Positions 35,932 through 49,120 of a stretch of DNA of 64,000 nt are shown here, in pieces. Source of the stretch: Phialocephala subalpina (Eukaryota; Ascomycota; Leotiomycetes; Helotiales; Mollisiaceae); the NCBI GenBank assembly GCA_900073065.1, contig FJOG01000016.1, forward strand, positions 1,205,473 to 1,269,472, written 5' to 3'. How positions within the stretch are numbered: the first letter of the stretch is position 1; each line of letters opens with the position of its first letter. The notes below the pieces were generated by a model. That model was not told where the DNA came from. It did not search any database and saw only the letters and a program-made list of their open reading frames with translations. Position numbers and translations under genes: made by a program.

Positions 35932-37028
35932 TTTGACGCTGGTAAAGGATTAGATACCGATAGACTCAGGATTAATTTTCCCTGTCGCTGGTTCCGTTTT
36001 AGTCTGCGGATGTGAGTAACTGCTGCTCTAACCTGAGCTAAGGGTGAGCATACTTGAGGCAGAGCTTAAGCAGAGCCTGAGTATCCTGAGCACGCCCTGA
36101 GTCAGCCTGCGCACTATAATGTGGAACCCATTTTGGCCTCCTATATGCCCCGGCTACAGTTTCCTTACCGAATTTTACCCGGGAATCTCTTTCTGCTCCC
36201 TTGAAGGGTTCCTGCCAGAGCAGATTTTGGATCCTTCTTTGTGTACGGAGGTAGTAAATTCAGCCTCACAAGTCAGAATACGGTGGGCTGTTTTCACCTC
36301 TATGGCATGACCTCAGCGCGAGTCACGGGACTTTATCACATGATGATTGACAAACGTCTCTTGCCTCAGGCACTCAGGCCATAATCTGAAAAGGAGTAAG
36401 GCTTGCGGGTCACGTAATTTCTGTTCCTCTCGTATATGGCCTGAGATCCCTGGTGTTTTTATCATTACATAGAGCTTGAGCTAATACTGCCTTTCCACCT
36501 AGAGGGAGCCTATTCAACGCAGGGCCGGATCATGTTCCAGCGTGTATTGAGTGATTGTCTTTCCTTTGCAAATACAGACAAAAGTGGTGTAAACAAGAGG
36601 AATTCCGAGGACAAGAATCTATCTGGAAACAAATAAATAAGGGTTGCTTGAGATATACATAGCAATGGATGGGAATTGCAAACAGTTTCTTCATGTACGT
36701 ACTGAGGCCAAAGTCCAAGGGTGCTTTGATTGGTCGCCTAGGTTTCCGTCATGCAGCCGGCTCTGACCATAACCCACTCTCTCTGGAAGTCATCATTCTT
36801 TACTCAACAACGCATGTATGCCTGAAAAGTGCCTGATTCTCGGAAAATAATCAATAAATCCTTCCGCTGAGGCAAAGCCATTGCTGCATGGCAGTGCAAG
36901 CTGACGAATCTCCACCAGCGAGGCTTTGAGCTTCTGGTCTACGAAAGAGGTTCTCCTCCGGGCATCTCAGAAGCCCGCCTCGTACACCACCCATCCTTCC
37001 GAGAACACTGGTCCCTATAGCTTCAAAC
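35932..37028. other. Intergenic between NLR and HET genes, with repeat R1
   Basis: Apart from the R1 copy at about 36000-36240, no gene is recognised. The frames at 36119-36310 and 36530-36718 lack motifs. The segment includes the 5' flank of the HET gene at 37029. Confidence 0.4.
36000..36240 (+). repeat. Dispersed repeat family R1, 3' part
   Basis: CTCTAACCTGAGCTAAGGG (36028) and the following CCTGAGCACGCCCTGAGT, then CGGCTACAGTTTCCT and GGGAATCTCTTTCTGCTCCC, match the order of blocks at 15730-15930. It sits directly 3' of the NLR gene. Confidence 0.6.
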
Positions 37029-39083
37029 ATGTCAGCCCCAAAGACTACAACTTCTGGCTTATATCAACCTCTGAACATAGAAAACCGCGAGATTCGGCTC
37101 GTGACGATCGTCTCAGAACCGTCGCTCACTTTAAGTATCGAGTGCAAGCTGTCAACCTTCTGCCTGGCAGATGCTCCTTCATACACCGCTCTGTCGTACG
37201 TTTGGGGCGACATCAGGAAGACGGCACCCATCACATTGAACGATGCAGAGATTCACGTCACGACCAATTTGCTCGCAGCCCTACGGCGAATAAGCGCTTG
37301 AGACCCCGGTACATATTTGTGGATTGATGCTCTGTGTATCAACCAAGGTAATACAGAAGAGAAAAGCCACCAAGTGTCGATGATGCGAAATATCTATCAA
37401 CAAGCGATGTTCGTCACGATGTGGCTCGGAGTGGAACAAGATGACAGTCATCTGGCGATGTCTATGATAGAGGCGTGGGGGAGAGCATACTATAATACCG
37501 ACAAAGACCTGGACACCAAAAGTAGAGTCGTGGCTGCACTTGCCATGCTCAATGACCCTTTCGACGAAGCAGGTTGGAAAGCAATCAAGCTTTTTCTCCA
37601 GCGGCCTTATTGGAAGAGAATTTGGATAGTCCAGGAAGTCGCTCTCTCTCAGCAAGCACTCATAGTCTGTGGAAATGCGGTCTTCGAGTCCGTTTACTTC
37701 TGGTGCGCTATCACACTGTGGGAACGTGTGATCCAGCCAGAAGTAACGAATCTGGTCACCGCGGATCAGCAAATGACTATCATAACCAGTGGGCATCGCA
37801 GTAGCCTTAATCTCATGGCTTTCAATAGCCATCAGGTGTTCGGGCCGGAACCGGATACTTCATTCGTATCAAAGCTTCAGCAACATATACGAGGAACGCG
37901 CCGCCACTTGGCGTCCGACCCTCGAGATAAGGTATATGGCTTATTAGGTCTTGTTGATGAGAACGGCGAGGAATGTGTCCCGGACTACAAAAAGAATGTC
38001 ATTCAAGTGTACACCGACGTCGTCGTCAGTTATATACATGCCACCAACAAATTTGCAAGTATTTACTTTGAAGGCATTGGCATCTTGCATGAGAACAGGA
38101 TCCCGGGACTACTTTCATGGGTACCGGACTTCTCAAACATAACCCACAGGAGTTACAGGATACATACCCTCGTCAAGCCAGGAACGCCAGAATTTTCTTC
38201 CGCCGAGGATACCACAACCAAAGTCACTTTCTCCGAGGATTTCAAGCTCCTCACCGCTGTTGGCACCATCGTCAATGAGATCAGCGACATCGAGCCTATT
38301 GGGTACGACACAGATTCTAAAGAACACCTGATTCGATGGCTCCACTTCTCAGCTGCTCTCTGTCCGCCATTCCATCCGACGGGAATGCCATGGCGTCAAG
38401 CCTTTTTCCGTACGCTGGTAGGGGACAAGAGCGGTTATGGATACGGCAGATCCGATTTCAGGAATGACAAGCTTAGAGATGCTTTTTATGTGCAAGCTGT
38501 AGGCTTCCTTTGGTTCTTTGGCTTGGAACCGGGTAGGAACGGTGTCGAGTTAGTCGAGGCTATTCGAGGATGCGCGAGCGCGAAGGAATGCTTGCAGAGA
38601 ATCGACGAGCTGTATCCAGATGAAGACATTGCGTACTTTGTCAAACTATTTTTGTTCTGCGATGAACAACTCCTCGGTCCCATCTTGGGCGAAGGTTATA
38701 CCGAAATTCTGCGGCAGACCCTGCTCAATGAGTTTTGTGGCCAGCTTGGTACGAAATGGTACCTCGACTCATTCATGAGCAAGTTCCGCGAGATATCCAA
38801 GCTACAGATGAAGGATGTTACTTTCCATCATGTCCACGTGTTGAGTGCTCAGCGCCGACTGTTCGTAACGAAAGATGGCTATATGGGCACTGCTCCGATG
38901 GGAGCACAAAAGGGAGACCGTATTTGTGTATTGCTTGGATGCAACGTTCCTCTCATTATACGACCTGAAGGCGACGATTTTCTGATCATTGGGGACACGT
39001 ATATTTATGGGATGATGAATGGAGAGGTCATGCAGGATATTCGGAATGGAAAGCATCGATGCGAAGATTTGAGGTTCATGTGA
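37029..39083 (+). pseudogene. HET-domain protein, full length except one in-frame TGA
   Basis: A single frame runs 684 codons from ATG 37029 to the stop at 39083. It is interrupted only by TGA at 37299-37301 (codon 91). Before it come YQPLNIENREIRLVTI, YTALSYVWGD and TTNLLAALRRISA. After it come TYLWIDALCINQ, FVTMWLG, RPYWKRIWIVQEVA, SDPRDKVYGLLGLVDENG and a long C-terminus ending GDTYIYGMMNGEVMQDI. All HET motifs are present and correctly spaced across the TGA. No intron could remove it: the gap between RRISA and TYLWIDALC is only about 12 bases. CGA to TGA by one C-to-T change is the simplest cause. Readthrough or a polymorphic null allele remain possible. No other lesion is seen, which suggests a recent event. 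Confidence 0.85.
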
Positions 39084-39798
39084 ACGGACCCTAACTTCTT
39101 TGGATGAGATCGAGAAGCCAAGTTCTCGAACAATTCGGTTTTGTGGGAAATACTTCAGAACTTGAAAGAGGATGCCGAGAGAAACACGCTTCGGTCCTGT
39201 AAACCCCTGAAATTTAGCGATGGCTTACAAGCCTGATCGCATAAGTCTGTGCTTTTAGGCTTTCAGGCATACTTCACCTCAATTCATTCATGACCATATT
39301 ATATTTAATTAGGAGTAGACCACCCATGGCGCTCTATTAGTACCTAAACCTAATGTTCCTACTTCAAAATCAATTCATTTATTTATTCTTATAATATTTT
39401 TTCTTATTCTTTTATAATTATTTATTTTATTTTATTTATTATAATTAATTATTTTTAATATTTATATAATGCGTATTTAATTCTCTTTTAATAATTTTCA
39501 ATTGGGTTTATATTAGAGCTTATAAAAGAGTATAATATTAAAATGAATTATAATTTCTATTTATTTATATGTAAATATTATTAATAATCTTATTTAAATT
39601 TAATAAAATATTATAATAATTTTTTTTATTGAATTTATCAAGGGTTTAAAAGAACCGATTTGAATCCCCTTTAATTTGCATATAATTAGGTAAAGTTATT
39701 CAATTTCAATTTCCCGAATATTAATAATTCAATATTATTAAATATAAGTATATAATTTTAATTCTCCAAGTATTTATTTACTTTCGATATTTGTGAGG
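39084..39798. other. AT-rich flank of the retrotransposon
   Basis: From about 39360 the sequence becomes extremely AT-rich (runs of TTATTATA type). Nothing codes here. It probably represents another, older repeat destroyed by RIP next to the Gypsy element. Confidence 0.5.
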
Positions 39799-40053
39799 TG
39801 TAGAATAGAAGGAGGCAACAATAGGTTAAATTAGTACTAGACTAATCTTTGCCCTTCGGCCAAAGATTCAAAGGGCTTTTATATATAAAATAATAGCCTA
39901 AAAATAATAATCGCATAGCCCCCGTAAAACCTTTTACGCTACGCGTAAGTTTACGCGAACTTTACGTAAATTATAGAGGCTACGCAGCTTTAAGTAGTGG
40001 CTATAAGCCAATTAGAAACTGCGCTAATAGAATATCCAATTTAATACGTAATA
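39799..40053 (-). repeat. LTR of Ty3/Gypsy element (RIP-mutated copy)
   Basis: A 255-bp segment begins TGTAGAATAGAA and corresponds base for base in length to 47781-47818 plus 49123-49339. Against that copy nearly all differences are C-to-T or G-to-A, for example CCCTACGTAAGTTATGG versus CTTTACGTAAATTATAG. The element is read on the minus strand, so this is its 3' LTR. Confidence 0.85.
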
Positions 40054-41829
40054 CGATTCCCTTTTTCTACGATATTATCCTCGGTATTAAATCTTTATTA
40101 TAAGCTTCATTAACTCTCCGTAACGATCGCTGTAAACTTCCATTGCCTTTACGTCCTCTATAAAGTTCGGGCTACACAAATACGGGATAAAAGTGCCCTT
40201 TAATTAATTTGTTTCTATTAAATCGATAAATCGACCTCAATAGTTTACCAATAGCATATCGTAAGAATATATAAATGAGGAAATCTTCTTATAAATTGAA
40301 ACCGAGAGCGGGAGCTTATTATATCTCTATAATAGCTATAGTAATAATTATTTCGCTAATTAATAAATAAAGTAATGGCTTATACTCTTTATACGTGGAG
40401 TAGTATAAAGACTTTTATATGCCTTGGTAAAGACTTTCTAAGCTTCAAAAGAAATAAACAACCTCCTAAGTAAACCTTAAACCCTTATAATATAACTCTC
40501 GCATCGCGTCTTCTTAATAAAGCGTTGTAATTAAAGGGCTAATTAGCGTTCAAACCGTAATCGCGGGCGTTTTACGCCATTTAACTAATTAGAATCGGGG
40601 TAATCTATTTTTAATCCGATAAAGCGTGACTTCCTTAAAATCGTAAAGCGAAATTTCAAGTCTCTTTTATATAATCGAGCGGTACTCTCCTTATACCCGA
40701 TCTCTTTAAATCATCTCGTATTTCCGTAATTAAACCTTAGAAACTTCCTTTAATCTTTTAATTTTTATTCGATATATTGATTACTTTTATTTAATTTGCC
40801 CCTTTTACTTTTATTACGAGTAAGAAGCGTAAAAGTATCGGGCGTATTAACTCAAATAAGCGTCTTCGTAAAGAGATTAATACTTTTTAACTTATAGTCG
40901 GGCGTTATTTCCGTTACTTTAAGCATTTAATAATAGACTTTTAATATAAATGCAAATCGAAGTTTAACTCGAAGAATTGCGAGAAGTATAATAATAAAGG
41001 AAGCCTTTATAAGAAAGTATATATAGCTCTCGAAGTACTTTTAATATAGTTGACGAGTATAAATACTATATAAGCTTTATACGTTATTTCGTGATTTAAA
41101 AGATTGCGTTAAAGCCTTCTTAGAAAATATAATTTAAAACCGTTATTTTAATTTCGATTTAAACGAGTTTCAAACTAAGTTTAAATTAATTAATTCCTTT
41201 CGACGGATTAAAATCGAAAAAGAGTTTTCTTTAGAAGAAGTTTTCGATGAATAATACGCCCTCGAAATAAGTCCGTTTACTTTATTATTCTCGGAATATA
41301 TTAATACTTCGAGTAATTTTTTAAAATTTTTTACGCCGTTAATATGAAAATTATTACGCAAATAAAAATAAACGCTTATAAATTTAATGTTTTCGGTACT
41401 TTTAGTATTAAAATTATAAAGCTTTAAATTTTAAGAGAGTTAATTGCCGCTATTAAAGACTTTAATACCTTTTTTCGATTTGCAATATATATTGAATTAA
41501 TTTTTTTGATTATTATTAATTTTTTTTAATATTTTATTATTGATAAAAAAGAAGAAAATAATAATAGTATTTTTATGGAAATATTATAGTAGTTTAAAAA
41601 GAAGGTTTGAACTTTGGCGTTTTTAGGGTATTTTACTTTTAGCGTATAAGTTTTGCGGCGTTTTTCGGTTATAAAACCCTTTTTAGCGAGATACTCGGGG
41701 TTATTAAACCAACGTATTTTCGAGGTTTGCCGCGCTTCCGTTTTAGTTTCTCTATTACTTGATCTTCTATCGACAAAAGTAAATCGGGGTCCTTACGGCG
41801 CTTAAAAAATCGAACTTCTTTGAGACCGT

Positions 41830-41960
41830 GATTTTTATTATAAGAATCTAATAATTCCTTCGCGTTTTTAAAGTTAAAATAAACTAATAACTATATATTA
41901 TAATCCTTTGGCTACTTTTTCTATTTAATTAAATATTTGCGGTCTTTATTACGGCCATTT
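41830..41960 (-). pseudogene. Chromodomain remnant of the Gypsy polyprotein
   Basis: Minus-strand reading gives RKYLIK, stop, KK, stop, PKDYN, matching the chromodomain pattern YLVKWKxWPxxxNTW with both Trp codons changed to stops. It is followed by FNFKNAKELLDSYNKNHG. This places the 3' end of pol here. Confidence 0.7.
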
Positions 41961-44273
41961 TATTTGTGATTTAAAATAGTTTCCACTTTTTATTTTTACT
42001 CGTTATCGTCGTCGGCGAACTTTAAATTAACGCTTATAAAGAAGTCTTTCGATTATTTTCCGGCGCTAGTAATATACTCCTCGAGGAGAAAAATATAGAA
42101 AACAAAATAAAATTAAAAGTATAAAGAAAGTAGTTTAAACCTATAAATAGCTTTATTAATATACTCCTCGATTTAAAATAATCCGATAAATTTAAAGGCG
42201 AATTTCTCTAGTTTTAATCGAATGTTTTTCATAGATAATAAAACTTATAACTTTACCGCGAAATGCTTATCGAGCTTATACTTATTGTAATACTTTTCCT
42301 TATTCTTTTGCGCGCGATTTTTAAAGCTTTTAAAAGTTTCTTTTTTCTTTCTTTATAACTTCTACTCGTTATCATGCAATTAATACCTCCCTTTGAAACT
42401 TATCCTTAAAGTTCTATAGTAAACGTGGGTTATAACCGTAAATAACTTTAAAGGGGATCGTTTAAAGCGTTTAATACTTTAAATTATTATAAGTAAACTC
42501 CGCGAATAAAAGTTTACTTATTTAATTATTTTTTTTAACGTTATAATAATAACGTAAATAGTATTTAAACACTTAGTTTTAACGCTTTATTTACCCGTTA
42601 ATTTAAAAATAAAACGCTATAAAGAATTATTATTTGCAAAAGAAATAAAAATAAAATATAAATTAAAACTTTAAAGTAAAAACGCTTTTATAATCCGAAA
42701 TAATACTATTAAAAGTTTCGAAGTTACTAAAAACTTTATTTTATAATAAAATAATTAGTTCGAAAGTATTAATAATTTTATAATAAGGGATATATTTCGC
42801 TATTTTTAAATAATAATAAATAACGATAAATATATTATCAAAGTCGTTTTCGTTAAATTTTTTATAAAGGGGTAATCTTATAATAAAATCCATTAATATT
42901 TCCGATTAAAACCCAATAAATTGCGATAAAATATTAAGAAGCCCGTAAAGCGCGTAACGCTTGGCTTTAACTCTCTAATAAACGTTATATTCTCGAATAT
43001 AATCACGAATATCATCTTTAAACCCTTTTTAATAATAAGTTCTTCGAATAAATTCTAGCGTTTTATTTATACCGAAGTAGCCTACTAAAAAGTCGTCGTA
43101 ATAAAACTTTACGACTTCGGTTTTAAATACGGGATTATAAAGTATAAAAACTTTATTATTTCAACGCAAAAGTTTTTATTTATCGATTTATTAGATTTTT
43201 TGCCTTTAAGAGTTCTTTTTGCGCGTTTTATTAACTCGTATTATTTTATTATATTTATCGTTTTATTATGATAATAAAATGAGGTTTACGACGAAGTTAA
43301 TAAAGGGCGCTAACGTAATATTTAAACGCGTTATTATATATATTTATAATCTTGGGATTAATTATTTATAATTAATTAAATCTATTAATAATTAAAAGTT
43401 TTAATCGTTATACTCTTTATTAGAAACTTTATTTATAGATAAATAATCGTTCGTAGTTTTTAAGGCGGGGTTTCGAAGGTTTTTAATCCCTACTTTCAAA
43501 TTATTAGTTTGGATTTCCTAGTCGAAATTTCTTTGCTCATTAATTAAAGTTAAATTCGATTTATACGTCGCAAATAAATATCGTATAATTAGAGATATTT
43601 TTAATTCGATCGAAATATCACGGATTATAATTGCAAATTTCCTTTTTAGCTTATTTTAAAAAATAGAAAGCTAAAAGTTTTAAAGAGCTTCTTTAAATGA
43701 CTCATTATTATAATTCGATCGACGATTTAATTTATTTATTGGATTTAACGAGTTTTTCCGGTAAATAATCTTAAAATCGTAAAAAGTAAAATATATAATT
43801 TATTTTATTTATCGCTTTTTTAAATACTTTGTATTTACTTAATATTTAAAGTTATTATAATTAGTAATTACTTTTATAATATGTTTAATACTTTTAAAGT
43901 AATATTATTACTTTTTAAAACTCTTAATAATCGTTAGAAACTTTTTATTATAAATTATATAATTCTTTTCCGCGTTATTAATTTTACGGGAAAAGAAAAT
44001 TACAAAGTACTAATAACGCCTCGAATTACTTTTTAGGCCCTTTTATTATAATAAAGTCTTTACGATAGCAAATTTCGATGCGTTAATTTTTAAACGAATC
44101 TTTTTCGCTAAATCGAAATAAATTAGAAAAAGTACTTTAATAAAAGCTTTCTTTAAATTTTTGAAACTTTATTTAGTTTCTATTGTAAATATAAACTCTT
44201 TAGACTTTACGCTTTTCTCTATGCCTTTAAATAGCCCTAAGAAGCCTGCAATTACACCAAAGAACCCGTATAC

Positions 44274-44423
44274 TATGGCAGGGCAGAATGGTAGGGCGGT
44301 GTATTACGTGGTTTAATAAGGATATATTAAAAGATCTAATATCTTGTATTCTTAGTTCTTTAGGCAGCTTTCTACGTGGTTCGCAGACACTAGAATTGAC
44401 TCCAAGAGGTTTACCCCTCCATA
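44274..44423. mobile_element. 150-bp MITE-like insertion inside the retrotransposon pol
   Basis: The segment has normal base composition within AT-rich, mutated DNA. It begins TATGGCAGGG and ends CCCCTCCATA, near-inverted ends, and is flanked by ATAC on both sides (44270-44273 and 44424-44427). Dropping it with one ATAC makes the minus-strand reverse transcriptase reading run on in frame from FYRRFV to GLFKGIEK. It therefore looks like a small non-autonomous DNA transposon that arrived after the host element had been mutated. Confidence 0.72.
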
Positions 44424-47400
44424 ATACGAAGCGGCGGTAAAAGTTAGTAAACTTTAAGAAAACTTGAACTTCTCGAAAAGAAATCGATTTAAATTACTCG
44501 ATAATTATTCGAACTTTTTCCGAGTTTAAATATACTTCGTCGCAATTAATAATAAACTTAAGAAACTTTATTTACTTCTCATTAAACTTATATTTATTGA
44601 GTTTAACGTAAAACTTGTATTTGCGAAGCCTTTTTATTATTTGAAGTATATGCGATTCGTATTCAATAGAATTTCGAGAGTAAATTAAAATATTATTTAA
44701 ATATATTACGATAAAATAGTTTAATAAACCCGATAAAACTCCGTTAATATACGCTTAGAAAATCGTTAATGCGTTTATTAACTCGAATAGTACTATTTAG
44801 TATTCAAAGTAATCGTAACGAGTCCGAAAAGTTATTTTTTAAACGTTTTTCCTTTGAATTCGTATTCGATAATAAACGTCTTTTAAATTTAATTTAATGA
44901 AAATTTAAGTACTTATAAAGCGATTTAAAGTCTCGTTAATAAAAAGTAAAAAGTATTAATTTTTAATCGTTATTTTATTAAGACTTTTATAATTTACGCA
45001 AAGTTTTAAACTTTTATCCTTTTTAGGCACGAAAAGTATAAAGGCTCCTATAGAGCTAATAAAAAGGCGTATTTACTTTTTCTCAAGAGAAATTGCGATA
45101 TAATCGCGAAGTACTACGAGTTAAAGTTCTAAGAGGTTATATAGGGGCCCGTAAAGTATTTAACCTTCTATTTTAATCGTATACTCGTATCTACTTTATT
45201 CGAGGAAGATAAAGACTACCTTTTCGTCGAAGATATCCTTATAGCCCCGGAGATACTCCGAAAGAGTAATTTCTTGCTTTTGAGCGGTCGTAAAAACTTT
45301 CGATATCCCCGACTTTTAAAGAGTAAATAATTCTACTTTTGAATTTGAGTATTTATACTTCTTATAATTAATCAAATAATCGCATTCTCTTTTTCTAAAA
45401 AAGATCGTATAAGCTTCGATATTTAGTTCGATCCTAAAAAGCTTTATAAACTCGAAAGGGCTTAAAACTTCAATATTATTCTAAGTTATCGCGTAAACCC
45501 ATTTCCTCGTTAATTAATCGTAAATATTAATACTTTTCTTAATAAATTAATCTTTTTTTAGTATCATTTTATAATTCGATTTATCGTAACTATAGAAGCG
45601 CTATTTAAAGTCACGAGTCTACTTATAATTATTAGTAATAATAAAGTCTAAATCGTAGTAATTAAAAACTTAGAAAACGTATCCATCGAAAGTCGCAAAA
45701 AATACATTATATTTAGCGTTAAAAACAAAATTATTCTTTTTCGCCACGTAATTATCAATAAAGCAATTATCGGCGCTAATATCTCCTATTTCTACCGTAG
45801 TTAATTCGATATTTATATTTCTTTATTTAAAAAACCCTCGAATAAAAAAGCGTATAAACGTCTCGTTAAATCGATTTACGCTCAAAATTTGATTATATCT
45901 TTTCTCGAGTCGGAAAAAGTCCGAGGAGACTCTTTTATAGTGTAAAAAGCCTTCTTATATATTACTTTAATTAATTTCTCGCTTTTTCTTACTTTAAAGA
46001 AATCTTTTTTAGCTTTAATTTTCTTAGAGTTTTCCTTGGTTTATTCTACGTACTTCGAGTAGCGCGAATCTCCAAAGAAATATCCTTTCCCACTACAAAT
46101 CTAATAAGTCCTTTCCGAGTCGTTATTATTACCGCTTTTTAAATTAAAACTAAATAGTTTACCGAGGTTAAAACTCTAATTAAAAGAATATAACTCCCGT
46201 TTACCCCTATTTTTCCTACTATTAAATCTAAGCTTCTTAGAGGAATCGTAACCCCTATTATCATTTTTATTATTTCACTTCTTTTTCGTATTATAATCGA
46301 AATAATTCTTTTTTATTTTCTAGAGATTTTTAAACTATAATTCAACTTTTTAAAAATCTCGTAAAAATATATTCACTATAAAAAGAAAAATCCTACTAAT
46401 TTTATTATATTATTATCCTTTTATAAAAAAGTTCGTAATAGCGTTCGAAAAAGTTTATACGCGATCGCTTTCTCTACGCATTAATAAGTCTCGCTTATAC
46501 TCGCGTATTCGATTATAAACTTCCGATATTATCTCGTTTTTATTACTATTTTAAATAAGATACTAAAATTTCGCGAAAGCGTTCGTTTCGCGTTTTTAAA
46601 GTAATGCGATAAAATCGTATACTTAAAACTTTTAATTTACTTAAGATATTCGAACTTTAAAAGGATTAATAGCGGAGGATTATAAAAAGACTACTTATTT
46701 TTCATTTTTAAGTCTATTTTAAAGCGTATCGCCGTAGTATTTACTTTTAATCGATGGGAATTATACGTGAAAAACTAAGCTCTAAAAACGTCTTTTATAA
46801 TATCGAAAAAAGTCCGATACTCCGCGATATTTTTTCCTTCGTAGAATAAAGGGAAAGTAATAAACTTTGCTTAGTTTTCCCTTCGTATCTCAAATCCGAC
46901 GTCGAAGCTTAAAAAAAAGTTAAATATTTAGTCCGAAATAAGTACTTCGAAAGTAAATCGAACGAGTATTTTAAAAAGAAAATCGAAAGTCGACTTTAAG
47001 TTTTAAGACGCGTTTTTAATCGGGAGGTTTCTAAAGGTTAAAGAGTCTATTTCAAGGCTTATAATACTAGTTCGGACGAGTCTCTCTATGCTTAGAATAC
47101 CGTCTCTTCTCTCGTCGTTGAGAGCGCTTAACGCGTAAAAGCCACAAAGTTCGTTAGCGGGGTTTCTCGGCCTTTGATCGTATTTATCGCGAATATACTC
47201 TTTACGAGAGGTCAATTTACTCCGTTTAAATCCGCGCTAGCGATACGCGTCGTTTTCGGCGTTAATTTGGGCTTATAGACGCTAAATCGTATCGAGGACT
47301 TGATTTAAGAGGTCTTATTGTTTTTATTATCGCGTAAAAAAGCGCTAATCTATTTAATCGGCGAAAGGGTTTCGAGGTTTTTCTTAGACGCGATCGGAGC

Positions 47401-47818
47401 CAATTAAAGACTTAAAAGATTTACTTAGAGACTCAATTAAAGTGTCTCTATTTCCAACGCTAAGAATAGTGCTTAGAATAGCACTAAATTGTCGTCCGTA
47501 GTCTAAAGTTTGATTAGAGCCTTTAGCAATTTGTTGAGGATTACTAGTAGCGGCTTTTGCGTTGCTACTTAATGTCTTAGAAGTAAGAGATTCGCCGTTT
47601 CCCTTAAAGTTCTAAAAGAGTTGCTAAGCTTAAGAGCGAAAGACGCTATCACTTGCTGAAAGAGAGTCTATAGAAACTCCTTTTCCGTTATTAATAAAGT
47701 TATTATTATTAGTAGTTATAGTTTCGTGCGCGCTATTATCGAACTTTTAATTTTTAGGGTAGAGAGATTAAAATGTAAAGTGTAGAATAGAAAGAGGCAA
47801 CAATAAGTCAAATTAGTA

Positions 47819-49120
47819 CAATCGGGTCACATTGAAACTCGTCACGTGAGGTGACATTCGGCTATATAGCCGAATGCTACCTACCCCACCGCATATACAA
47901 TATCTTCTCCATTCTCTTATAGAATCCTTTCAAACTTCAAATCATAGGAGTCGCACTAAGGGTGAAGAATACTCACTTTACAAAGCGTGAAAAAGAACGT
48001 ATTTTAACGTTAAAAGATGAAGGACATAAACTTACCGCGATTTGGTTCAAAACAGGGATACTCCGCTCTACCGTTTCCTCTTTCATTAATCGCTATTCCA
48101 AAACCAATGGCTCTACACTTGCAAGAAAGGCCGGAAGTGGGCCGAAGAAAAAACTCTCGGCTAGAGCAGCAAGGACTTTAGTACGCACTGCTATAATAGA
48201 GCCAAAAATGACCTTAAAAGCGCTCGGAACGCCGTCCAAATCTGGGAAGCGACTTAACCACCATACGGTCTCCAAAATCCTCAAACAGCATGGCAAAGCA
48301 AAGCGCCGGCCTCGCAAAAAGCCCTACTTGAGTCCTTTGCATAAGAAGAAGAGAAGGGCTCATTGCCGGAGCGAGCTTAAGCTCAAAAGGAACCCGAGGA
48401 AGGTGTGTTGGAGTAATGAAGTCACATTCGAAATAGGAGCAGACGGAACTACATTCTATGTGATTAAGGGGGCTGGGAGGGATTAGGAGTATGCCGACAA
48501 GAATTTGAGACCTTCTTTTAAGAGTGGGAGAGTAACTGTGGGGGTGTGGGCTTGTTTTTGTGGAGACGAAATTGGACCTATTTATATCCTTCCGAAAGGA
48601 CATAGCATGAACTCCAAACGCTACCATTAAGTACTCCAAAACCATTTCATTCTATTCTACGATAAAATGAGAGAAAAGTATAGAGATGAGGTTATTCTAC
48701 AATAAGATGGGGCTTTTTAGTATATTACTAAACTTATTACTCGATATTTGGAGAGTAAGCAAATCAATAGGATGTTACACCCTCTACAGTCTCCAGATTT
48801 TAACCCCATTAAAAATGTGTGGAAAGTATTGAAAGATAAGCTTAGGGGACGCAAGCATAGGCTCAAAAATAAAGCAGTTTTTATAGAAGCTTTATTGGAG
48901 GAATGGCGTCAAATGAACAGGAATTTCCTCTTAAAGCTATGTGATTCTATGCCCGGGAGATATAAGGCATGTCTTAAGAATAAGGGAGGAGCAACGAAAT
49001 ACTAAATGCCTTCATTTTGAGCCTATATAGGCTAAATTTCATAAGAGAATAGAAGAGATATTTGCGAGTGATAATGGGGTGTGCTTTTTTCACGTGACGA
49101 GTTTTAACCGAACCCGATTG
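47819..49120 (+). mobile_element. Tc1/mariner DNA transposon, 1,302 bp, nested in the LTR
   Basis: The ends CAATCGGGTCACATTGAAAC and, inverted, CAATCGGGTTCGGTTAAAAC continue into shared CTCGTCACGTGA, giving inverted repeats of about 30 bp. A TA dinucleotide flanks both sides (47817-47818 and 49121-49122), the target duplication typical of this superfamily. It encodes one transposase, now interrupted. Confidence 0.9.
47962..49005 (+). pseudogene. Tc1/mariner transposase, four premature stops
   Basis: One frame runs to 49005 with stops at 48484, 48628, 48703 and 48718. The N-terminus is helix-turn-helix-like (FTKREKERILTLKDEGHKL). The catalytic domain follows with WSNEVTF where WSDE is expected, so the first Asp is Asn. 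A second block (ILQ, stop, DGA) keeps its Asp. The third is SPDFNPIKNVWKVLKDKL. The first codon of the open frame is GTG and no ATG start is visible. Three of the four stops and the D-to-N change fit C-to-T or G-to-A mutation. It cannot make an active enzyme. Confidence 0.85.

Noticed and set aside
41170..41361. 63-aa minus-strand frame in AT-rich DNA
   Set aside because: It lies beyond the chromodomain, between pol and the 3' LTR, and is a chance frame in mutated sequence.
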